Positions 8,193 through 18,229 of a stretch of DNA of 64,000 bases are shown piece after piece. This stretch comes from Gordonia pseudamarae (GTDB lineage Bacteria > Actinomycetota > Actinomycetes > Mycobacteriales > Mycobacteriaceae): assembly GCF_025273675.1 (NCBI RefSeq), contig NZ_CP045809.1:3782001-3846000 (forward strand), given 5' to 3'. Positions within the stretch are counted from its first letter, which is position 1, and each line of letters begins with the position of its first letter. The translations under genes were made by a program, and so were the position numbers. The notes beneath the pieces were generated by a model. That model was given only the letters and a program-made list of their open reading frames with translations. It made no database searches and had not been told where the DNA came from.

Positions 8193-9245
8193 TCAGAGTT
8201 GTTCGGTCTCTGCGAAATCCTCGCCGCCTTCATCGCTGAACGTGGCATCGTCCGACCACGTGCCGGTGGCCGGGTCGTAACCGGCGACCTGCGACGGGTC
8301 GAAGCTGGCCGGGCTGTCCTTGAGCGACAGACCCAGCGCGTGCAGCTTGACCTTCACCTCATCGATCGACTTCTGGCCGAAGTTGCGGATGTCGAGCAGG
8401 TCCGACTCGGTGCGGGCAACCAGCTCGCCGACGGTGTGCACACCTTCGCGCTTGAGGCAGTTGTACGACCGGACGGTGAGCTCGAGCTCCTCGATCGGCA
8501 GGCTGAACGACTGGATGTGATCCGCTTCGGCCGGCGACGGCCCGATCTCGATGCCCTCGGCCTCCACGTTGAGCTCCCGGGCGAGCCCGAACAGCTCGAC
8601 GAGGGTCTTGCCCGCCGACGCCAGCGCATCGCGTGCGCTGATCGAGTTCTTGGTCTCGACGTCGAGCACGAGCCGATCGAAGTCGGTGCGCTGCTCGACG
8701 CGGGTGGCCTCGACCTTGTAGGTGACCTTCAGGACCGGCGAGTAGATCGAGTCGACCGGAATCCGGCCGATCTCGGCACCCGACGCCTTGTTCTGCACCG
8801 CGGGAACATAACCGCGGCCACGCTCGACGACGAGCTCGATTTCGAGCTTGCCCTTGTCATTGAGGGTGGCGATGTGCAGATCGGGGTTGTGCACGGTGAC
8901 ACCGGCCGGGGGCACGATGTCGGCGCCGGTCACGGTGCCCGGCCCCTGCTTGCGCACGTACATGGTGACCGGCTCGTCTTCCTCGGAGCTCACCACGAGG
9001 CCCTTGAGGTTCAGGATGATGTCGGTGACATCCTCCTTCACGCCGGGGACGGTGGTGAACTCGTGCAGGACACCGTCGATGCGGATGCTGGTGATGGCAG
9101 CGCCCGGGATCGACGAGAGCAGGGTACGGCGCAGCGAGTTACCGAGGGTGTAGCCGAAACCGGGTTCGAGCGGTTCGATGACGAACTTCGACCGATTCTC
9201 GGCGACGATCTCTTCGGTGAGGGCAGGTCGCTGTGAGATGAGCAT
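8193..9245 (-). CDS. rpoA: RNA polymerase alpha subunit
   Basis: 350 residues, nearly collinear with mycobacterial RpoA. The N-terminal assembly domain ([20 protein letters not shown]) is followed by the C-terminal domain that contacts UP elements and activators ([32 protein letters not shown]). ATG 9245 begins the usual MLISQRP. It lies between rpsD and rplQ and is transcribed leftward with them. Confidence 0.99.
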   Translation of the reverse strand: MLISQRPALTEEIVAENRSKFVIEPLEPGFGYTLGNSLRRTLLSSIPGAAITSIRIDGVLHEFTTVPGVKEDVTDIILNLKGLVVSSEEDEPVTMYVRKQGPGTVTGADIVPPAGVTVHNPDLHIATLNDKGKLEIELVVERGRGYVPAVQNKASGAEIGRIPVDSIYSPVLKVTYKVEATRVEQRTDFDRLVLDVETKNSISARDALASAGKTLVELFGLARELNVEAEGIEIGPSPAEADHIQSFSLPIEELELTVRSYNCLKREGVHTVGELVARTESDLLDIRNFGQKSIDEVKVKLHALGLSLKDSPASFDPSQVAGYDPATGTWSDDATFSDEGGEDFAETEQL

Positions 9246-9335
9246 CTGGTGGATTTCTCCCTATGGCCGACCGCTATTTGACGGCCTAGAAGTGGACCGA
9301 ACAGCTTGTGCTGTAAGGCTGTAGCGATCTGAGGA

Positions 9336-9941
9336 CTACTTGGAGTAGAACTCGACGATGAGCTGTTCGGAGATCGGGATCTCGATCTGGGCGCGCTCGG
9401 GAACGTTGTGCACCAGGATCCGCAGCGTCGACGGAACCACCTGCAGCCAGCCCGGAACCGGACGATCGCCGACGAGCTCCTTGGCGATCTGGAACGGCGT
9501 GGTGGCCAGCGACTTCGGCCGGACATCGATGATGTCGTACTGGCTGACGCGGTAGCTGGGCACATCGACCTTCACACCGTTGACGGTGAAGTGGCCGTGG
9601 CTGACCAGCTGGCGGGCTTGGCGACGGGTCCGGGCGATGCCGGAGCGGTACACGACGTTGTCGAGACGCGTCTCGAGGATGCGCAGCAGCTCGTCACCGG
9701 TCTTGCCGGAGCGACGGTTGGCTTCCTCGTAGTAGCGGCGGAACTGCTTTTCCAGGATGCCGTAGGTGAAGCGGGCCTTCTGCTTCTCCTGCAGCTGGAG
9801 CAGGTACTCGCTCTCCTTGATCCGCGCGCGGCCGTGCTGGCCGGGCGGGTAGGGGCGACGTTCGAACGCCTGGTCTCCGCCGATGAGATCGACACGCAGA
9901 CGACGAGACTTCTTGGTGGCGGGGCCGGTATAACGAGCCAT
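9336..9941 (-). CDS. rpsD: 30S ribosomal protein S4
   Basis: 201 residues starting MARYTGPATKKSRRLRVDL. Nucleates assembly of the 5' domain of 16S rRNA. The S4 RNA-binding domain (RLDNVVYRSGIARTRRQARQ) is intact. The start at ATG 9941 is set by family alignment; the frame extends 18 codons further up without support. Confidence 0.99.
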   Translation of the reverse strand: MARYTGPATKKSRRLRVDLIGGDQAFERRPYPPGQHGRARIKESEYLLQLQEKQKARFTYGILEKQFRRYYEEANRRSGKTGDELLRILETRLDNVVYRSGIARTRRQARQLVSHGHFTVNGVKVDVPSYRVSQYDIIDVRPKSLATTPFQIAKELVGDRPVPGWLQVVPSTLRILVHNVPERAQIEIPISEQLIVEFYSK

Positions 9942-9964
9942 GAGTTTCTCTGTTCCTTTCCCGC

Positions 9965-10372
9965 TTAGACCCGACGCCGCTTGGGCGGACGGCAACCGTT
10001 GTGCGGCTGCGGGGTGACATCGGAGATGGTGCCGACCTCAAGGCCGGCGGCCTGCAACGACCGGATGGCGGTCTCGCGACCCGAACCCGGTCCCTTGACG
10101 AACACGTCGACCTTCTTGACGCCGTGTTCCTGCGCCTTGCGGGCGGCGTTCTCGGCGGCGAGCTGCGCGGCGAACGGGGTGCTCTTACGCGAACCCTTGA
10201 AGCCCACGTGACCCGACGACGCCCAGCTGATCACGTTGCCGTTGGGGTCGGTGATCGAGACGATGGTGTTGTTGAACGTCGACTTGATGTGTGCGTTGCC
10301 GTGCGGGACGTTCTTCTTATCCCGACGGCGTGTGCCCTTCTTGGGGCCTGCGGCGCGTGACTTCGGAGGCAT
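9965..10372 (-). CDS. rpsK: 30S ribosomal protein S11
   Basis: 135 residues with the usual basic head and the C-terminal [26 protein letters not shown] block ending in [10 protein letters not shown]. Platform protein of the small subunit. Its ATG overlaps the last base of the rpsM stop codon, so the two are translationally coupled. Confidence 0.99.
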   Translation of the reverse strand: MPPKSRAAGPKKGTRRRDKKNVPHGNAHIKSTFNNTIVSITDPNGNVISWASSGHVGFKGSRKSTPFAAQLAAENAARKAQEHGVKKVDVFVKGPGSGRETAIRSLQAAGLEVGTISDVTPQPHNGCRPPKRRRV

Positions 10373-10740
10373 TACTTCTTCTTCCCGGCGATGGTCTTCT
10401 TCGGGCCCTTACGAGTGCGGGCATTGGTCTTGGTGCGCTGTCCGCGGACCGGCAGACCACGACGGTGGCGCAGGCCTTGGTAGCAGCCGATCTCGATCTT
10501 GCGACGGATGTCGGCCTGGACCTCGCGGCGCAGGTCACCCTCGACCTTCACCGAGGCTTCGATGTACTCGCGCAGCTTAGAGATGTCTGCGTCGGTCAGA
10601 TCCTTGGCGCGCAGGTCGGCGCTCAGGCCGGTGGCGGCCAGGATCTCCTTGGAGGTGGTGCGACCAACTCCGTAGATGTACGTGAGTGCGATCTCCAGCC
10701 GCTTTTCGCGGGGAAGATCCACACCAGCAACACGTGCCAT
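10372..10740 (-). CDS. rpsM: 30S ribosomal protein S13
   Basis: 122 residues ([21 protein letters not shown]-terminal [15 protein letters not shown]). Head protein of the small subunit contacting P-site tRNA. The 233-nt gap before it (10741-10973) is large for this cluster and may hold a promoter; no gene is seen there. Confidence 0.99.
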   Translation of the reverse strand: MARVAGVDLPREKRLEIALTYIYGVGRTTSKEILAATGLSADLRAKDLTDADISKLREYIEASVKVEGDLRREVQADIRRKIEIGCYQGLRHRRGLPVRGQRTKTNARTRKGPKKTIAGKKK

Positions 10741-10973
10741 GTGGCGTGATTCCTTTACTTGTCAGAGGTCTGCTCCCAGTCCGTCCCGCCTGTGCGGATT
10801 CCGTGGTGAATCCGTATCGGGCCCCGGCCTCTGAACCGGGGGTGGGCGCCTGCGGCGTATGCCGACGCTGGTGCTGGGAGGGCTTCACAAAAGTCTGTTC
10901 AGCTCTGGTCGTGCCTAACTCAGTTCTTGCGTATTCAGTTGTGTGTCTCAAGCGACCACGAGTGGTGCTGTGA

Positions 10974-11087
10974 TCAGCCCTGACGCTGCTTGTGGCGCAG
11001 GTTGTCGCAGATCACCATGACCCGGCCGTTGCGGCGGATCACTTTGCACTTCTCGCAGATCGGCTTGACGCTCGGCTGAACCTTCAC
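10974..11087 (-). CDS. rpmJ: 50S ribosomal protein L36
   Basis: A 37-residue protein with a zinc-type arrangement (CEKC, then a Cys in VICDN), i.e. the zinc-binding C+ form. GTG 11087 has AAGGAG 6 nt upstream, and the family always starts at this point ([14 protein letters not shown]). Longer upstream extension is not supported. Confidence 0.97.
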   Translation of the reverse strand: MKVQPSVKPICEKCKVIRRNGRVMVICDNLRHKQRQG

Positions 11088-11249
11088 GTCTCGCTCCTTA
11101 ACATGGGCCTGCTGGGCGTCGGGCTTGAGTCCGGTCTTCCCTCCTCGCTCGGGATCGCAAGCTCCCCCTCGCTCGTCAGTCCAGACCGGACACGCCTTCC
11201 TGCCCACCAGACCGGCTGGGCGGTCCAGTGGTGTGACTACCAGACCCGA

Positions 11250-11471
11250 TTACTTGTACCGGTACACGATTCGGCCACGTCCGAGGTCGTAGGGCGAAAG
11301 CTCAACGACCACCCGATCCTCAGGCAGGATGCGGATGTAGTGCTGCCGCATCTTGCCGCTGATGTGGGCGAGGACCTTATGTCCGTTCTCCAGCTCAATG
11401 CGGAACATCGCATTGGGCAGAGGTTCGACAACACGCCCCTCGACCTCGATGGCCCCGTCTTTCTTCGCCAT
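11250..11471 (-). CDS. infA: Translation initiation factor IF-1
   Basis: 73 residues, [20 protein letters not shown] to GRIVYRYK: the single OB-fold factor that occupies the ribosomal A site during initiation. GGAGG is only 2 nt before the ATG, a tight but usable spacing. It is the first gene of the rpmJ-rpsM-rpsK-rpsD-rpoA-rplQ group. Its frame stays open far upstream but only this part is coding. Confidence 0.98.
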   Translation of the reverse strand: MAKKDGAIEVEGRVVEPLPNAMFRIELENGHKVLAHISGKMRQHYIRILPEDRVVVELSPYDLGRGRIVYRYK

Positions 11472-11771
11472 ATCCTCCGCGATCCTGGCGTGCGATTGCC
11501 CGCAAGCCCGGTTGAATCCATGTCTATCCGTTAGGGTGATGGCACTCCGCTGCCGGAGACCACCGTGGTGCGCCTCCCCGGCCACGAGCCGCCGCCGGAG
11601 CGATGACACGCGAAAACCGGGCACGCGACGCGCACCGACGATCCATGTTACGCCTAGTGCGCTATCGGGTCCAAATGCGACGCCGAAGCGGCGTCCGCCA
11701 CGAGAAAGCTCCGCGGGCGCGACCGGCGATCCGGCCTGCACGCGCGGGCGTCGGCCTGGCACACTTGGCTG
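11472..11771. other. Divergent intergenic region between infA and a holin-like gene
   Basis: 300 nt with no gene. It should hold the leftward promoter of the infA group and a rightward promoter for the membrane protein. I could not fix -10/-35 elements with confidence. Confidence 0.5.
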
Positions 11772-12176
11772 ATGCAGCAGTTTCTGGTGCGCACCGCGCT
11801 GACGGCGATCACCCTGTGGATAGCGACGCTGATCGTGCCCGGCCTCGACTTCGTCGGTGGCGACGAGACGTGGGAGAAGATCGGCATCGTCGTTGTCGTG
11901 GCGATCATCTTCGGCCTGGTCAACGCGGTCGTCAAACCTGTCGTGCAATTGTTCGCGATCCCGCTGTACATCCTCACCATCGGGCTCGTGCACATCGCGA
12001 TCAACGCGCTGATGCTGGAGCTGACGGCCTGGATCACGCGTAACACCACCCACTGGGGGCTGGCCGTGGACGATTTCTTCTGGTCGGCGATCCTCGGCGC
12101 GATCGTCGTCTCGATCGTCAGCTGGATCCTCGACCTGACGCTGAAAGAGGACCCGTGGCGGTGGGCCGACCGATAG
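11772..12176 (+). CDS. Four-helix membrane protein of the YvlD / phage holin-like (Phage_holin_4_2) family
   Basis: 134 residues with four hydrophobic segments (approximately 5-25, 35-55, 60-85 and 95-120) and the family-typical run [20 protein letters not shown], then [12 protein letters not shown]. Cellular members are small inner-membrane proteins of unknown role, often near stress genes. The phage holin name is only by family. It precedes the SIMPL lipoprotein by 34 nt on the same strand and is probably co-transcribed with it. Confidence 0.85.
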   Translation: MQQFLVRTALTAITLWIATLIVPGLDFVGGDETWEKIGIVVVVAIIFGLVNAVVKPVVQLFAIPLYILTIGLVHIAINALMLELTAWITRNTTHWGLAVDDFFWSAILGAIVVSIVSWILDLTLKEDPWRWADR

Positions 12177-12210
12177 GGTCGGTGTCATCCGAATCGTCCG
12201 AAGGCGCCCG

Positions 12211-12924
12211 ATGACCACACGTCCGCTGATCCTGCTGTCGGTTCCGGTTGTCGCGGCGGGACTGCTCGCCGGTTGTGGCGACGACGGTTCCGCCGGCGAC
12301 GAACCCCGCAGGGTCACCGTCATCGGCACCGGCGAGGTCACCGGTGTCCCCGACACCGTCACCGCGGTGGTGGGCGTCGAGGCCGAGGGCGACGACGTGT
12401 CGACAGCCCTGAACGAGGCCAACACCAAGATCAAGGCCGTCACCGACGCCGTGGTCAAGGTCGGCGTCAAGGCCGAAGACGTGCAGACCCAGCAGGTCTC
12501 GCTGTCCCCGCGACACACCAGCCCGGGACCGGGGCAGGTGTCGGGTATCGGCGGGTACACCGCCGCCAATACGCTCACCATCAAGGTCCGCGACGTCGGC
12601 ACCGCCTCCGTGGCATTGAGCGCGGCCGTCGACGCCGGTGGCGACAACACCCGTATCACCAGCGTCGGCCTGTCCATCGACGACGACGCCGACCTGCTCG
12701 AACAGGCCCGCACCCGCGCCTTCACCGACGCCCGCACCCGCGCCGAACAGTACGCGTCCCTGTCCGGGGACAAGCTCGGCCCGGTGCTCTCGATCGACGA
12801 GCAGGTCAGCGGCGCCTCCCCCAAGAACTATGCCCGCGAGAGCGCTCTCGACGCCGCGGTTCTCATCTCCCCCGGACAACAGACCCTCACCTTCACGGTC
12901 ACGGTGTCGTTCACACTCACGTAG
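12211..12924 (+). CDS. SIMPL-domain lipoprotein
   Basis: 237 residues. The signal peptide ends in the lipobox LLAGC, so the mature protein is a lipid-anchored surface or periplasm-side protein. The rest is a SIMPL (DUF541) domain: [18 protein letters not shown] at the start, a long helical region with repeating Ala/Thr/Lys, and a C-terminal strand [11 protein letters not shown]. Members form large oligomers and are linked to stress and immune signalling in other organisms; the molecular function is unknown. ATG 12211. The next gene is convergent and only 16 nt away. Confidence 0.9.
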   Translation: MTTRPLILLSVPVVAAGLLAGCGDDGSAGDEPRRVTVIGTGEVTGVPDTVTAVVGVEAEGDDVSTALNEANTKIKAVTDAVVKVGVKAEDVQTQQVSLSPRHTSPGPGQVSGIGGYTAANTLTIKVRDVGTASVALSAAVDAGGDNTRITSVGLSIDDDADLLEQARTRAFTDARTRAEQYASLSGDKLGPVLSIDEQVSGASPKNYARESALDAAVLISPGQQTLTFTVTVSFTLT

Positions 12925-12940
12925 CCCGGCCGGGACCCGC

Positions 12941-13795
12941 TCAGGCCCCCAGGATCGCGGCGAGTTGTTCGGCGGGTGCCGACGAACCGAGGATCTGGAT
13001 GGCGACGTGGTCGGCGCCACCGGCCAGGTGCTCGTCGATCTGCTTCTTGACGTCGGCCGCATCTCCGTGCGCCACCAGCGCGTCGATGAGCGAGTCGCTG
13101 CCGCCGGCACCAATGTCGGCGTCGGTGTATCCGAGCCGGCGCAGGTTGTTCGTGTAGTTGACCAGGTGCAGGTAGGGCTGATCGACCGGCGGCCTGCCCA
13201 CCGCTCGCGCCGAGACCGGGTCGGCGTCGAGGACCACCTTGTGTTCCGGGGCGAGCAACGCCTCCGGCCCGAGGATCTCGCGGGCAACCCGCGAGTGGGC
13301 CGCCGGCACCAGGTAGGGATGCGCGCCGAGGGCACGCCGCGCCGACAGTCTCAGCACCCGCGGCCCGAGCGCGGCGAGCACCCGTCGATCGCGCGGAACC
13401 CCTTCGGCATCGAGCACGTCGAGGTAGTCGGTCAGTGCCTCATACGGTTTCGTGTACTCCGAGGTGGCCTCGGGATGACCGGCGCCCAGACCGAGGTAGA
13501 AGCGGCCCGGAAAGTCCTCGTCCAGCGCCCGGAACTCGCCCGCGATCACCGCGGGGTCGGTGTTCCAGATGTTGACGATGCCCGTGGCGACGGTGATGTT
13601 CTCGGTGGCTTGGAGCACTTTTCGCACCGGCCGCAGGTGCGCCGGTGACCCGCCGAGCCAGACGGTGCCGAGCCCGAGTCGCTCGAACCGGGCCACCTCG
13701 TCGGCGGAGAACTGCGCAAATCCGCCCCAGACACCGTATGTGCCGAACCGCTTCTTGTGTGCCGCCCGCGAGCTCAGGTCATCATCACCGGACAT
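12941..13795 (-). CDS. LLM-class F420-dependent oxidoreductase
   Basis: A 284-residue luciferase-like (TIM-barrel) flavin/deazaflavin enzyme. YGVWGGFAQFSADE and LGTVWLGGSPAHLRPV at the start, VATGIVNIWN in the cofactor region and GRFYLGLGAGHPE are typical of the F420-using TIGR03620-type branch. Substrate unknown. ATG 13795 has AAGGGA 6 nt upstream; a longer frame exists but lacks a site. It is divergent from the sulfonate-type ABC operon and shares its intergenic region, so joint control is possible. Confidence 0.88.
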   Translation of the reverse strand: MSGDDDLSSRAAHKKRFGTYGVWGGFAQFSADEVARFERLGLGTVWLGGSPAHLRPVRKVLQATENITVATGIVNIWNTDPAVIAGEFRALDEDFPGRFYLGLGAGHPEATSEYTKPYEALTDYLDVLDAEGVPRDRRVLAALGPRVLRLSARRALGAHPYLVPAAHSRVAREILGPEALLAPEHKVVLDADPVSARAVGRPPVDQPYLHLVNYTNNLRRLGYTDADIGAGGSDSLIDALVAHGDAADVKKQIDEHLAGGADHVAIQILGSSAPAEQLAAILGA

Positions 13796-14113
13796 CGGGG
13801 TTCCCTTCGTCGTTCCCTGTATGCGGGTGGCCCGTGTGTGGGGCCACCCGTATGTGGCGGACACGCCTTGGCCCCCGGCACCGCTCCCGACGAACCGGGC
13901 CGTTCCGGGGTCTTCTGCGCCCGCAGCCGATCCGGGTCAACGCAGGATCGCACGTTCTCATTCCTTGGGGGCGACTATTTCTCAGCCCGAATCCAACCGT
14001 TGGGTGTGCACGGCCGTGTTGGCACTCTTACCCGAGTTATCGGGCGCACCGCTTGGCCGTGCCCCGACTGCTTTCACCACCCTGATTCGTCAACACCGAA
14101 GCGAGCGAACACC
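13796..14113. promoter_or_regulatory. Divergent control region with a 10-bp hairpin
   Basis: 318 nt between the F420 oxidoreductase gene and the ABC importer operon. A perfect 10-bp inverted repeat (13824-13833 with 13841-13850) sits 29 nt before the oxidoreductase start. A second stem-loop (CCCGA-GTTA-TCGGG) lies near 14030-14045, followed by a G/C-rich leader. This could be an operator plus a structured leader. I do not recognise a known riboswitch. Confidence 0.4.
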
Positions 14114-15202
14114 GTGCGCATCAGCCGGAACACCCGATCCGCCACCCTCCCGATCCTGTCAGCCCTCCTCGCGATCATCGCGCTGGTCCTCACCGCCTGC
14201 GGCTCCTCCGACGACCACGGGGTGGACCTGAGCAAGGATCTGCCCACCGAGATCCCCGCCGGAACCACGATCGTGTGGGCCGACCAACAGAACAAGTACC
14301 AAACCCTTTTCGCCGCATCCGGTCTCGACAAGGACCTGCCCTACAAGCTGGAATACGCCAACTTCACCGGCGGGCCCGCCGTCCTCGAGTCGTTCCGCGC
14401 CGGCACCGCCGATATCGCGGGAGTCGGTGACGTGCCCCCGATCCACGCGCAACTCACCGATCAGAAGGTACCGATCGTGCTGGCGCTGCAGAACAGCCTC
14501 ACCACCTACGATCTGGCCACCGCCCCGGGGGCGGATGTGAAGACCGCCACCGATCTGCGCGGCAAGAAGATCGCCTACGCCGAGGGTACCGCCCAGCAGG
14601 CCGTGGTACTGCGTGCCCTGGCCAATGCCGGACTTGAGGTCAGGGATGTCCGGCTGGTCAAGCTGAAACTCGCGGAGTTCTCGGATGCACTGGGCGCCAA
14701 TCAGGTTGATGTGGCACCATTGAACGAGCCGCGACTGACCCGCTACCTGCGCGATTTCGGTCGTGACGGCGCCTCGACGGTCGATCCGAACAGCCTCGGC
14801 CGGGTCTCGGAGGGCCTGAGCTACGTGTACGCCCGCGGCGAATCACTGACCGACCCGGCCAAGGCCGCCGCGCTGCGCCACCTCGTGGGCGTGGTCATCA
14901 AGGCATACCAGTGGGCCAACACCCATCCGGCCGAGTGGATCGAGCAGTACTACGTCAATAATCAGAACGTCACCGCCGACGACGGCCGGCGCATCCTGCG
15001 CAGCACCGGCACCGTCGCCTTCCCGCCGCTCGACGACGCGCTGATCGAACGCCAGCAGGCCACCATCGACGTTCTCGACAACGCCGGCCAGTTGCCCAAG
15101 AAGGTGCGCGCAGCAGACGATTTCGATCTCCGCTTCACCCCAGTGATCGAGGACGCCAAGAAGGAATCGGGCGCGCCGAGTGAATCGGGAGTCATCCGAT
15201 GA
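14114..15202 (+). CDS. ABC importer substrate-binding lipoprotein (aliphatic sulfonate/nitrate type)
   Basis: A 362-residue SsuA/NMT1-type binding protein. The signal peptide ends in lipobox LTAC, so it is lipid-anchored outside the membrane. Family segments include GTADIAGVGDVPPIHAQL and LRGKKIAYAEGTAQQAVVL. Start at GTG 14114 is set by the signal peptide. It overlaps the permease gene by ATGA and is followed by an ATPase and a two-component-type monooxygenase subunit. Uptake of an organosulfur compound and its oxidative desulfurization is the most likely job; the exact substrate is not evident. Confidence 0.88.
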   Translation: MRISRNTRSATLPILSALLAIIALVLTACGSSDDHGVDLSKDLPTEIPAGTTIVWADQQNKYQTLFAASGLDKDLPYKLEYANFTGGPAVLESFRAGTADIAGVGDVPPIHAQLTDQKVPIVLALQNSLTTYDLATAPGADVKTATDLRGKKIAYAEGTAQQAVVLRALANAGLEVRDVRLVKLKLAEFSDALGANQVDVAPLNEPRLTRYLRDFGRDGASTVDPNSLGRVSEGLSYVYARGESLTDPAKAAALRHLVGVVIKAYQWANTHPAEWIEQYYVNNQNVTADDGRRILRSTGTVAFPPLDDALIERQQATIDVLDNAGQLPKKVRAADDFDLRFTPVIEDAKKESGAPSESGVIR

Positions 15203-16089
15203 CCACCACAGTCGCGCGGAACAGTCTGTCCCGCAACCAAAACACCGCCCCACCACGCGACACCGACAGGTCGGACGACTATCCGGGCCTCGAACATCGC
15301 ACCGGCGCGCCACGGCGAAGGCTCGGCCCGGGAAACCCGATCCGCGGCGGCTGGCTGCTGGGACCGGCGCTGCTGGTGGCGATCTGGTTCATCGGTTCGG
15401 CCACCGGGTTCATCGACGAACGCACGCTGCCCGCCCCCTGGACGATCGCCGAGACGGGCGCCGACCTGTGGTCCGACGGCCGGCTCCCCGACAACATTCT
15501 CGCCTCGCTCAAGCTGGCCTCGATCTCCTTGGTGATCGGCGTACTCGCCGGCCTGGTGATGGCGCTGGTCGCCGGCCTGAGCCGACTCGGAGAGGCCCTG
15601 CTCGACGGGCCGGTGCAGATCAAACGCGCCATCCCCACTCTGGCGATCATCCCGCTGGCGATCATGTGGTTCGGCATCGGCGACACCATGAAGATCACCA
15701 TCATCGCCCTGGCCGTGCTGGTCCCGATCTACATCAATACCCACGCCCAGTTGCGTGGCGTGGATCTGCGGCACGTCGAACTCGCTCAGACCGTGGGTCT
15801 TTCCCGACTCGAGTTCATCCGGCGGGTCGCCTTACCCGGCGCCATCCCCGGCTTCTTCACCGGCCTGCGACTGGCCGTCACCACCTCGTGGCTGGCACTG
15901 GTGGTGGTCGAACAGATCAACGCCACCAAAGGTATCGGCTATCTGATGGACCAGGCCCGCACCTACGGGCAACTCGACATCGTCGTCGTCGGACTCGTCG
16001 TATACGGCGTGTTCGGTCTCCTGAGCGACACCGTGGTACGCATCATCGAACGGAGGGCACTGACATGGCGCAAGTCACTGGGCAGCTGA
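15199..16089 (+). CDS. ABC importer permease (SsuC type)
   Basis: 296 residues. An unusually long polar N-terminal region (about 50 residues) precedes about six membrane helices. The EAA loop that docks on the ATPase is present (ELAQTVGLSRLEFIRRVALP, conserved G and hydrophobics). It overlaps the binding-protein gene by 4 nt and the ATPase gene by 25 nt, showing tight translational coupling. Confidence 0.9.
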   Translation: MTTTVARNSLSRNQNTAPPRDTDRSDDYPGLEHRTGAPRRRLGPGNPIRGGWLLGPALLVAIWFIGSATGFIDERTLPAPWTIAETGADLWSDGRLPDNILASLKLASISLVIGVLAGLVMALVAGLSRLGEALLDGPVQIKRAIPTLAIIPLAIMWFGIGDTMKITIIALAVLVPIYINTHAQLRGVDLRHVELAQTVGLSRLEFIRRVALPGAIPGFFTGLRLAVTTSWLALVVVEQINATKGIGYLMDQARTYGQLDIVVVGLVVYGVFGLLSDTVVRIIERRALTWRKSLGS

Positions 16090-16853
16090 TCGATTCTCCT
16101 GGGCACCAACCCACACCGGCGGCACACCGGGCAGTGGTCGACGATCCGGTTCTGGTGGCCGACAAGCTCACCCGCCGGTTCGGCGAGCGCACCGTCCTCG
16201 ACGAGATCGACCTGACCATCGCGCGCGGTGAGTTCGTGGCCCTGCTCGGCCGCAGCGGCAGCGGCAAGTCCACGTTGCTGCGCGCGGTCGCCGGGCTCGA
16301 CGTCGGTGTCGACGGCACCGGCGACCTGTTCGTCGCCCGCAATTCGTCCGTGGTGTTCCAGGATTCGCGCCTGCTCCCGTGGTCACGGGTACTGCCCAAC
16401 GTCACCCTCGGGCTGTCGGGCCGCAACGCCGCCGACGCCGGGCGCACCGCGCTCACCGACGTCGGCCTCGAAGGCCGGATGCGGGCCTGGCCCAACGAAT
16501 TGTCCGGCGGCGAACAGCAACGGGTGGCACTCGCCAGATCGCTCGTGCGCCAACCCGAGCTGTTGCTCGCCGATGAGCCCTTCGGCGCGCTCGACGCCCT
16601 CACCCGTATCCGCATGCACGGCCTGCTCCGCGAATTGTGCGGCAAGTACCGGCCGGGGGTGCTGCTGGTGACCCACGACGTCGACGAGGCGATCACCCTC
16701 GCGGACCGGGTCCTGGTCCTGGACAACGGCCGGTTCGTCGCCGACCGCGATCTCGATTCGCTCGGCCCCCTGCGCTCCCTGCGCGACCCCGAGTTCGTCG
16801 CCCATCGCGAAGCCCTGCTCGCCGCGCTCGGCGTCGACATCACCACTCACTGA
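16065..16853 (+). CDS. ABC importer ATP-binding protein (SsuB type)
   Basis: 262 residues: Walker A GRSGSGKST, Q-loop in VVFQDSRLLPW, signature LSGGEQQRV, Walker B LLLADEPFGALD and switch His in LLVTHDVDEA. ATG 16065 has GGAGG 8 nt upstream, inside the permease gene. Powers the sulfonate-type importer. Confidence 0.92.
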   Translation: MAQVTGQLIDSPGHQPTPAAHRAVVDDPVLVADKLTRRFGERTVLDEIDLTIARGEFVALLGRSGSGKSTLLRAVAGLDVGVDGTGDLFVARNSSVVFQDSRLLPWSRVLPNVTLGLSGRNAADAGRTALTDVGLEGRMRAWPNELSGGEQQRVALARSLVRQPELLLADEPFGALDALTRIRMHGLLRELCGKYRPGVLLVTHDVDEAITLADRVLVLDNGRFVADRDLDSLGPLRSLRDPEFVAHREALLAALGVDITTH

Positions 16854-16873
16854 CCGACGGAAGGAACACACCC

Positions 16874-18229
16874 GTGAGCACACAACAGCTCCACCTGAAT
16901 GCCTTCATCTATCCCGCGGGCCATCACGAGGCCGCATGGCGTCACCCACGCAGCCAACCGCACCGCATCTTCGATGCCGACTACTACCAGGAGATCGGAA
17001 AGGCCGCCGAGGCAGCGCTTTTCGATGCGGTCTTCTTCGCCGACGGCCCAGCGCTGCGCAGTGAGGCCGCCTTCAGCACCGCGGGCCGGCTCGAACCGAT
17101 CACCGTACTCGGCGCGATCGCCGCGGCCACTGAACGAATCGGTCTGATCGCCACCGCCTCCACCACCTACTACGAGCCGTACAATCTGGCGCGCCTGTTC
17201 TCGACACTCGACTTCCTCTCCAAGGGTCGGGCCGGCTGGAACATCGTCACCACCTCCACCGATGCCGCCGCCGAAAACTTCGGCCTCACCGCACATCCCG
17301 ATCCGCAGGCGCGGTATCGACGGGCCGCGGAGTTCGTCGACACCGCGACCCGGCTATGGGATTCCTGGGAGGATGATGCGGTCGTCCTCGACCGGGACAA
17401 CGGACAGTACGCGGACACCGACAAGATCCACCGCGCCGAGTTCGTCGGCGAACATCTCACGGTGCGCGGCGCTTTCAACGCACCTCGCTCCCCGCAAGGC
17501 TATCCGGTGCTGGTGCAGGCGGGGGCGTCCAACGACGGGCGTGCGTTCGCCGCACGGTACGCCGAGGCGATCTTCACCGCGCATCAATCGCTCGCCAACG
17601 CGCAGGCCTTCTACTCCGACATCAAGGACCAGGCACGCGGCCTGGGCCGCAACCCCGATCACATCAAGATCCTGCCCGGCCTGAGCCCGTTCATAGGCGA
17701 CACCGAGGCAGCGGCGAAGGATTTGGAGCGCGAGTTCAACAAGCTCACCGTTCCCGCCTACGGCCTCAAGCAGATTCGCGGCATCGCCGATGTCGACCTA
17801 TCGGCCCTGGACCTCGACGCCCCGGTCCCCCTCGACGCATTCGGCCAGGCGGGCAACGTCACCGACAACCAGCGCAGCCGCAAGCAGGTGGTGGCCGAGA
17901 TCGTCGCGAAGGAACGGCCCACCGTCCGCGAACTGCTGCACCGGCTCGCCGGGGCGCGCGGACATCGGGTCGTCGCCGGCACCCCCGAACAGATCGCCGA
18001 CACCATCGAGGAGTGGTTCACCCGGGGCGCCGCCGACGGGTTCAACGTGATGCCGCCCTACTACCCGGGCGGACTCACCGACTTCACCGAGCACGTCGTA
18101 CCGATACTGCAGCGCCGCGGCCTGTTCCGTACCGAATACACCGGCACCACCCTGCGCGATCATCTCGGCCTGCCGCGGCCGGAGAACCAGTTCGCCGTCC
18201 GGCAGGCGTCGGCGCAGAGCGCCAGTTGA
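16874..18229 (+). CDS. FMN-dependent monooxygenase of the NtaA/SnaA/DszA family
   Basis: A 451-residue luciferase-like monooxygenase. The family-typical blocks are FDADYYQEIGKAAE, ATASTTYYEPYNLAR, SKGRAGWNIVTT, and the C-terminal RRGLFRTEYTGTTLRDHLGL, closely patterned like DszA and NtaA ends. These enzymes use reduced FMN from a separate reductase to oxidise organosulfur or amine substrates. GTG 16874 follows GGAAGG. Position in the importer operon suggests it attacks the imported compound. No flavin reductase gene is in this window. The name dszA is not justified without a tree. Confidence 0.88.
   Translation: MSTQQLHLNAFIYPAGHHEAAWRHPRSQPHRIFDADYYQEIGKAAEAALFDAVFFADGPALRSEAAFSTAGRLEPITVLGAIAAATERIGLIATASTTYYEPYNLARLFSTLDFLSKGRAGWNIVTTSTDAAAENFGLTAHPDPQARYRRAAEFVDTATRLWDSWEDDAVVLDRDNGQYADTDKIHRAEFVGEHLTVRGAFNAPRSPQGYPVLVQAGASNDGRAFAARYAEAIFTAHQSLANAQAFYSDIKDQARGLGRNPDHIKILPGLSPFIGDTEAAAKDLEREFNKLTVPAYGLKQIRGIADVDLSALDLDAPVPLDAFGQAGNVTDNQRSRKQVVAEIVAKERPTVRELLHRLAGARGHRVVAGTPEQIADTIEEWFTRGAADGFNVMPPYYPGGLTDFTEHVVPILQRRGLFRTEYTGTTLRDHLGLPRPENQFAVRQASAQSAS

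Noticed and set aside
8199..9236. Rightward frame opposite rpoA
   Set aside because: Shadow of the strongly conserved rpoA on the other strand.
11472..12824. Long leftward frame that continues the infA frame upstream for about 450 codons
   Set aside because: It is the reverse of two well-supported rightward genes (holin-like and SIMPL), has no ribosome site, and IF-1 always starts at MAKKDG.
16874..18229. Calling the monooxygenase dszA
   Set aside because: The family includes NtaA, SnaA and others with similar length and end motifs; dszB and dszC are absent nearby.
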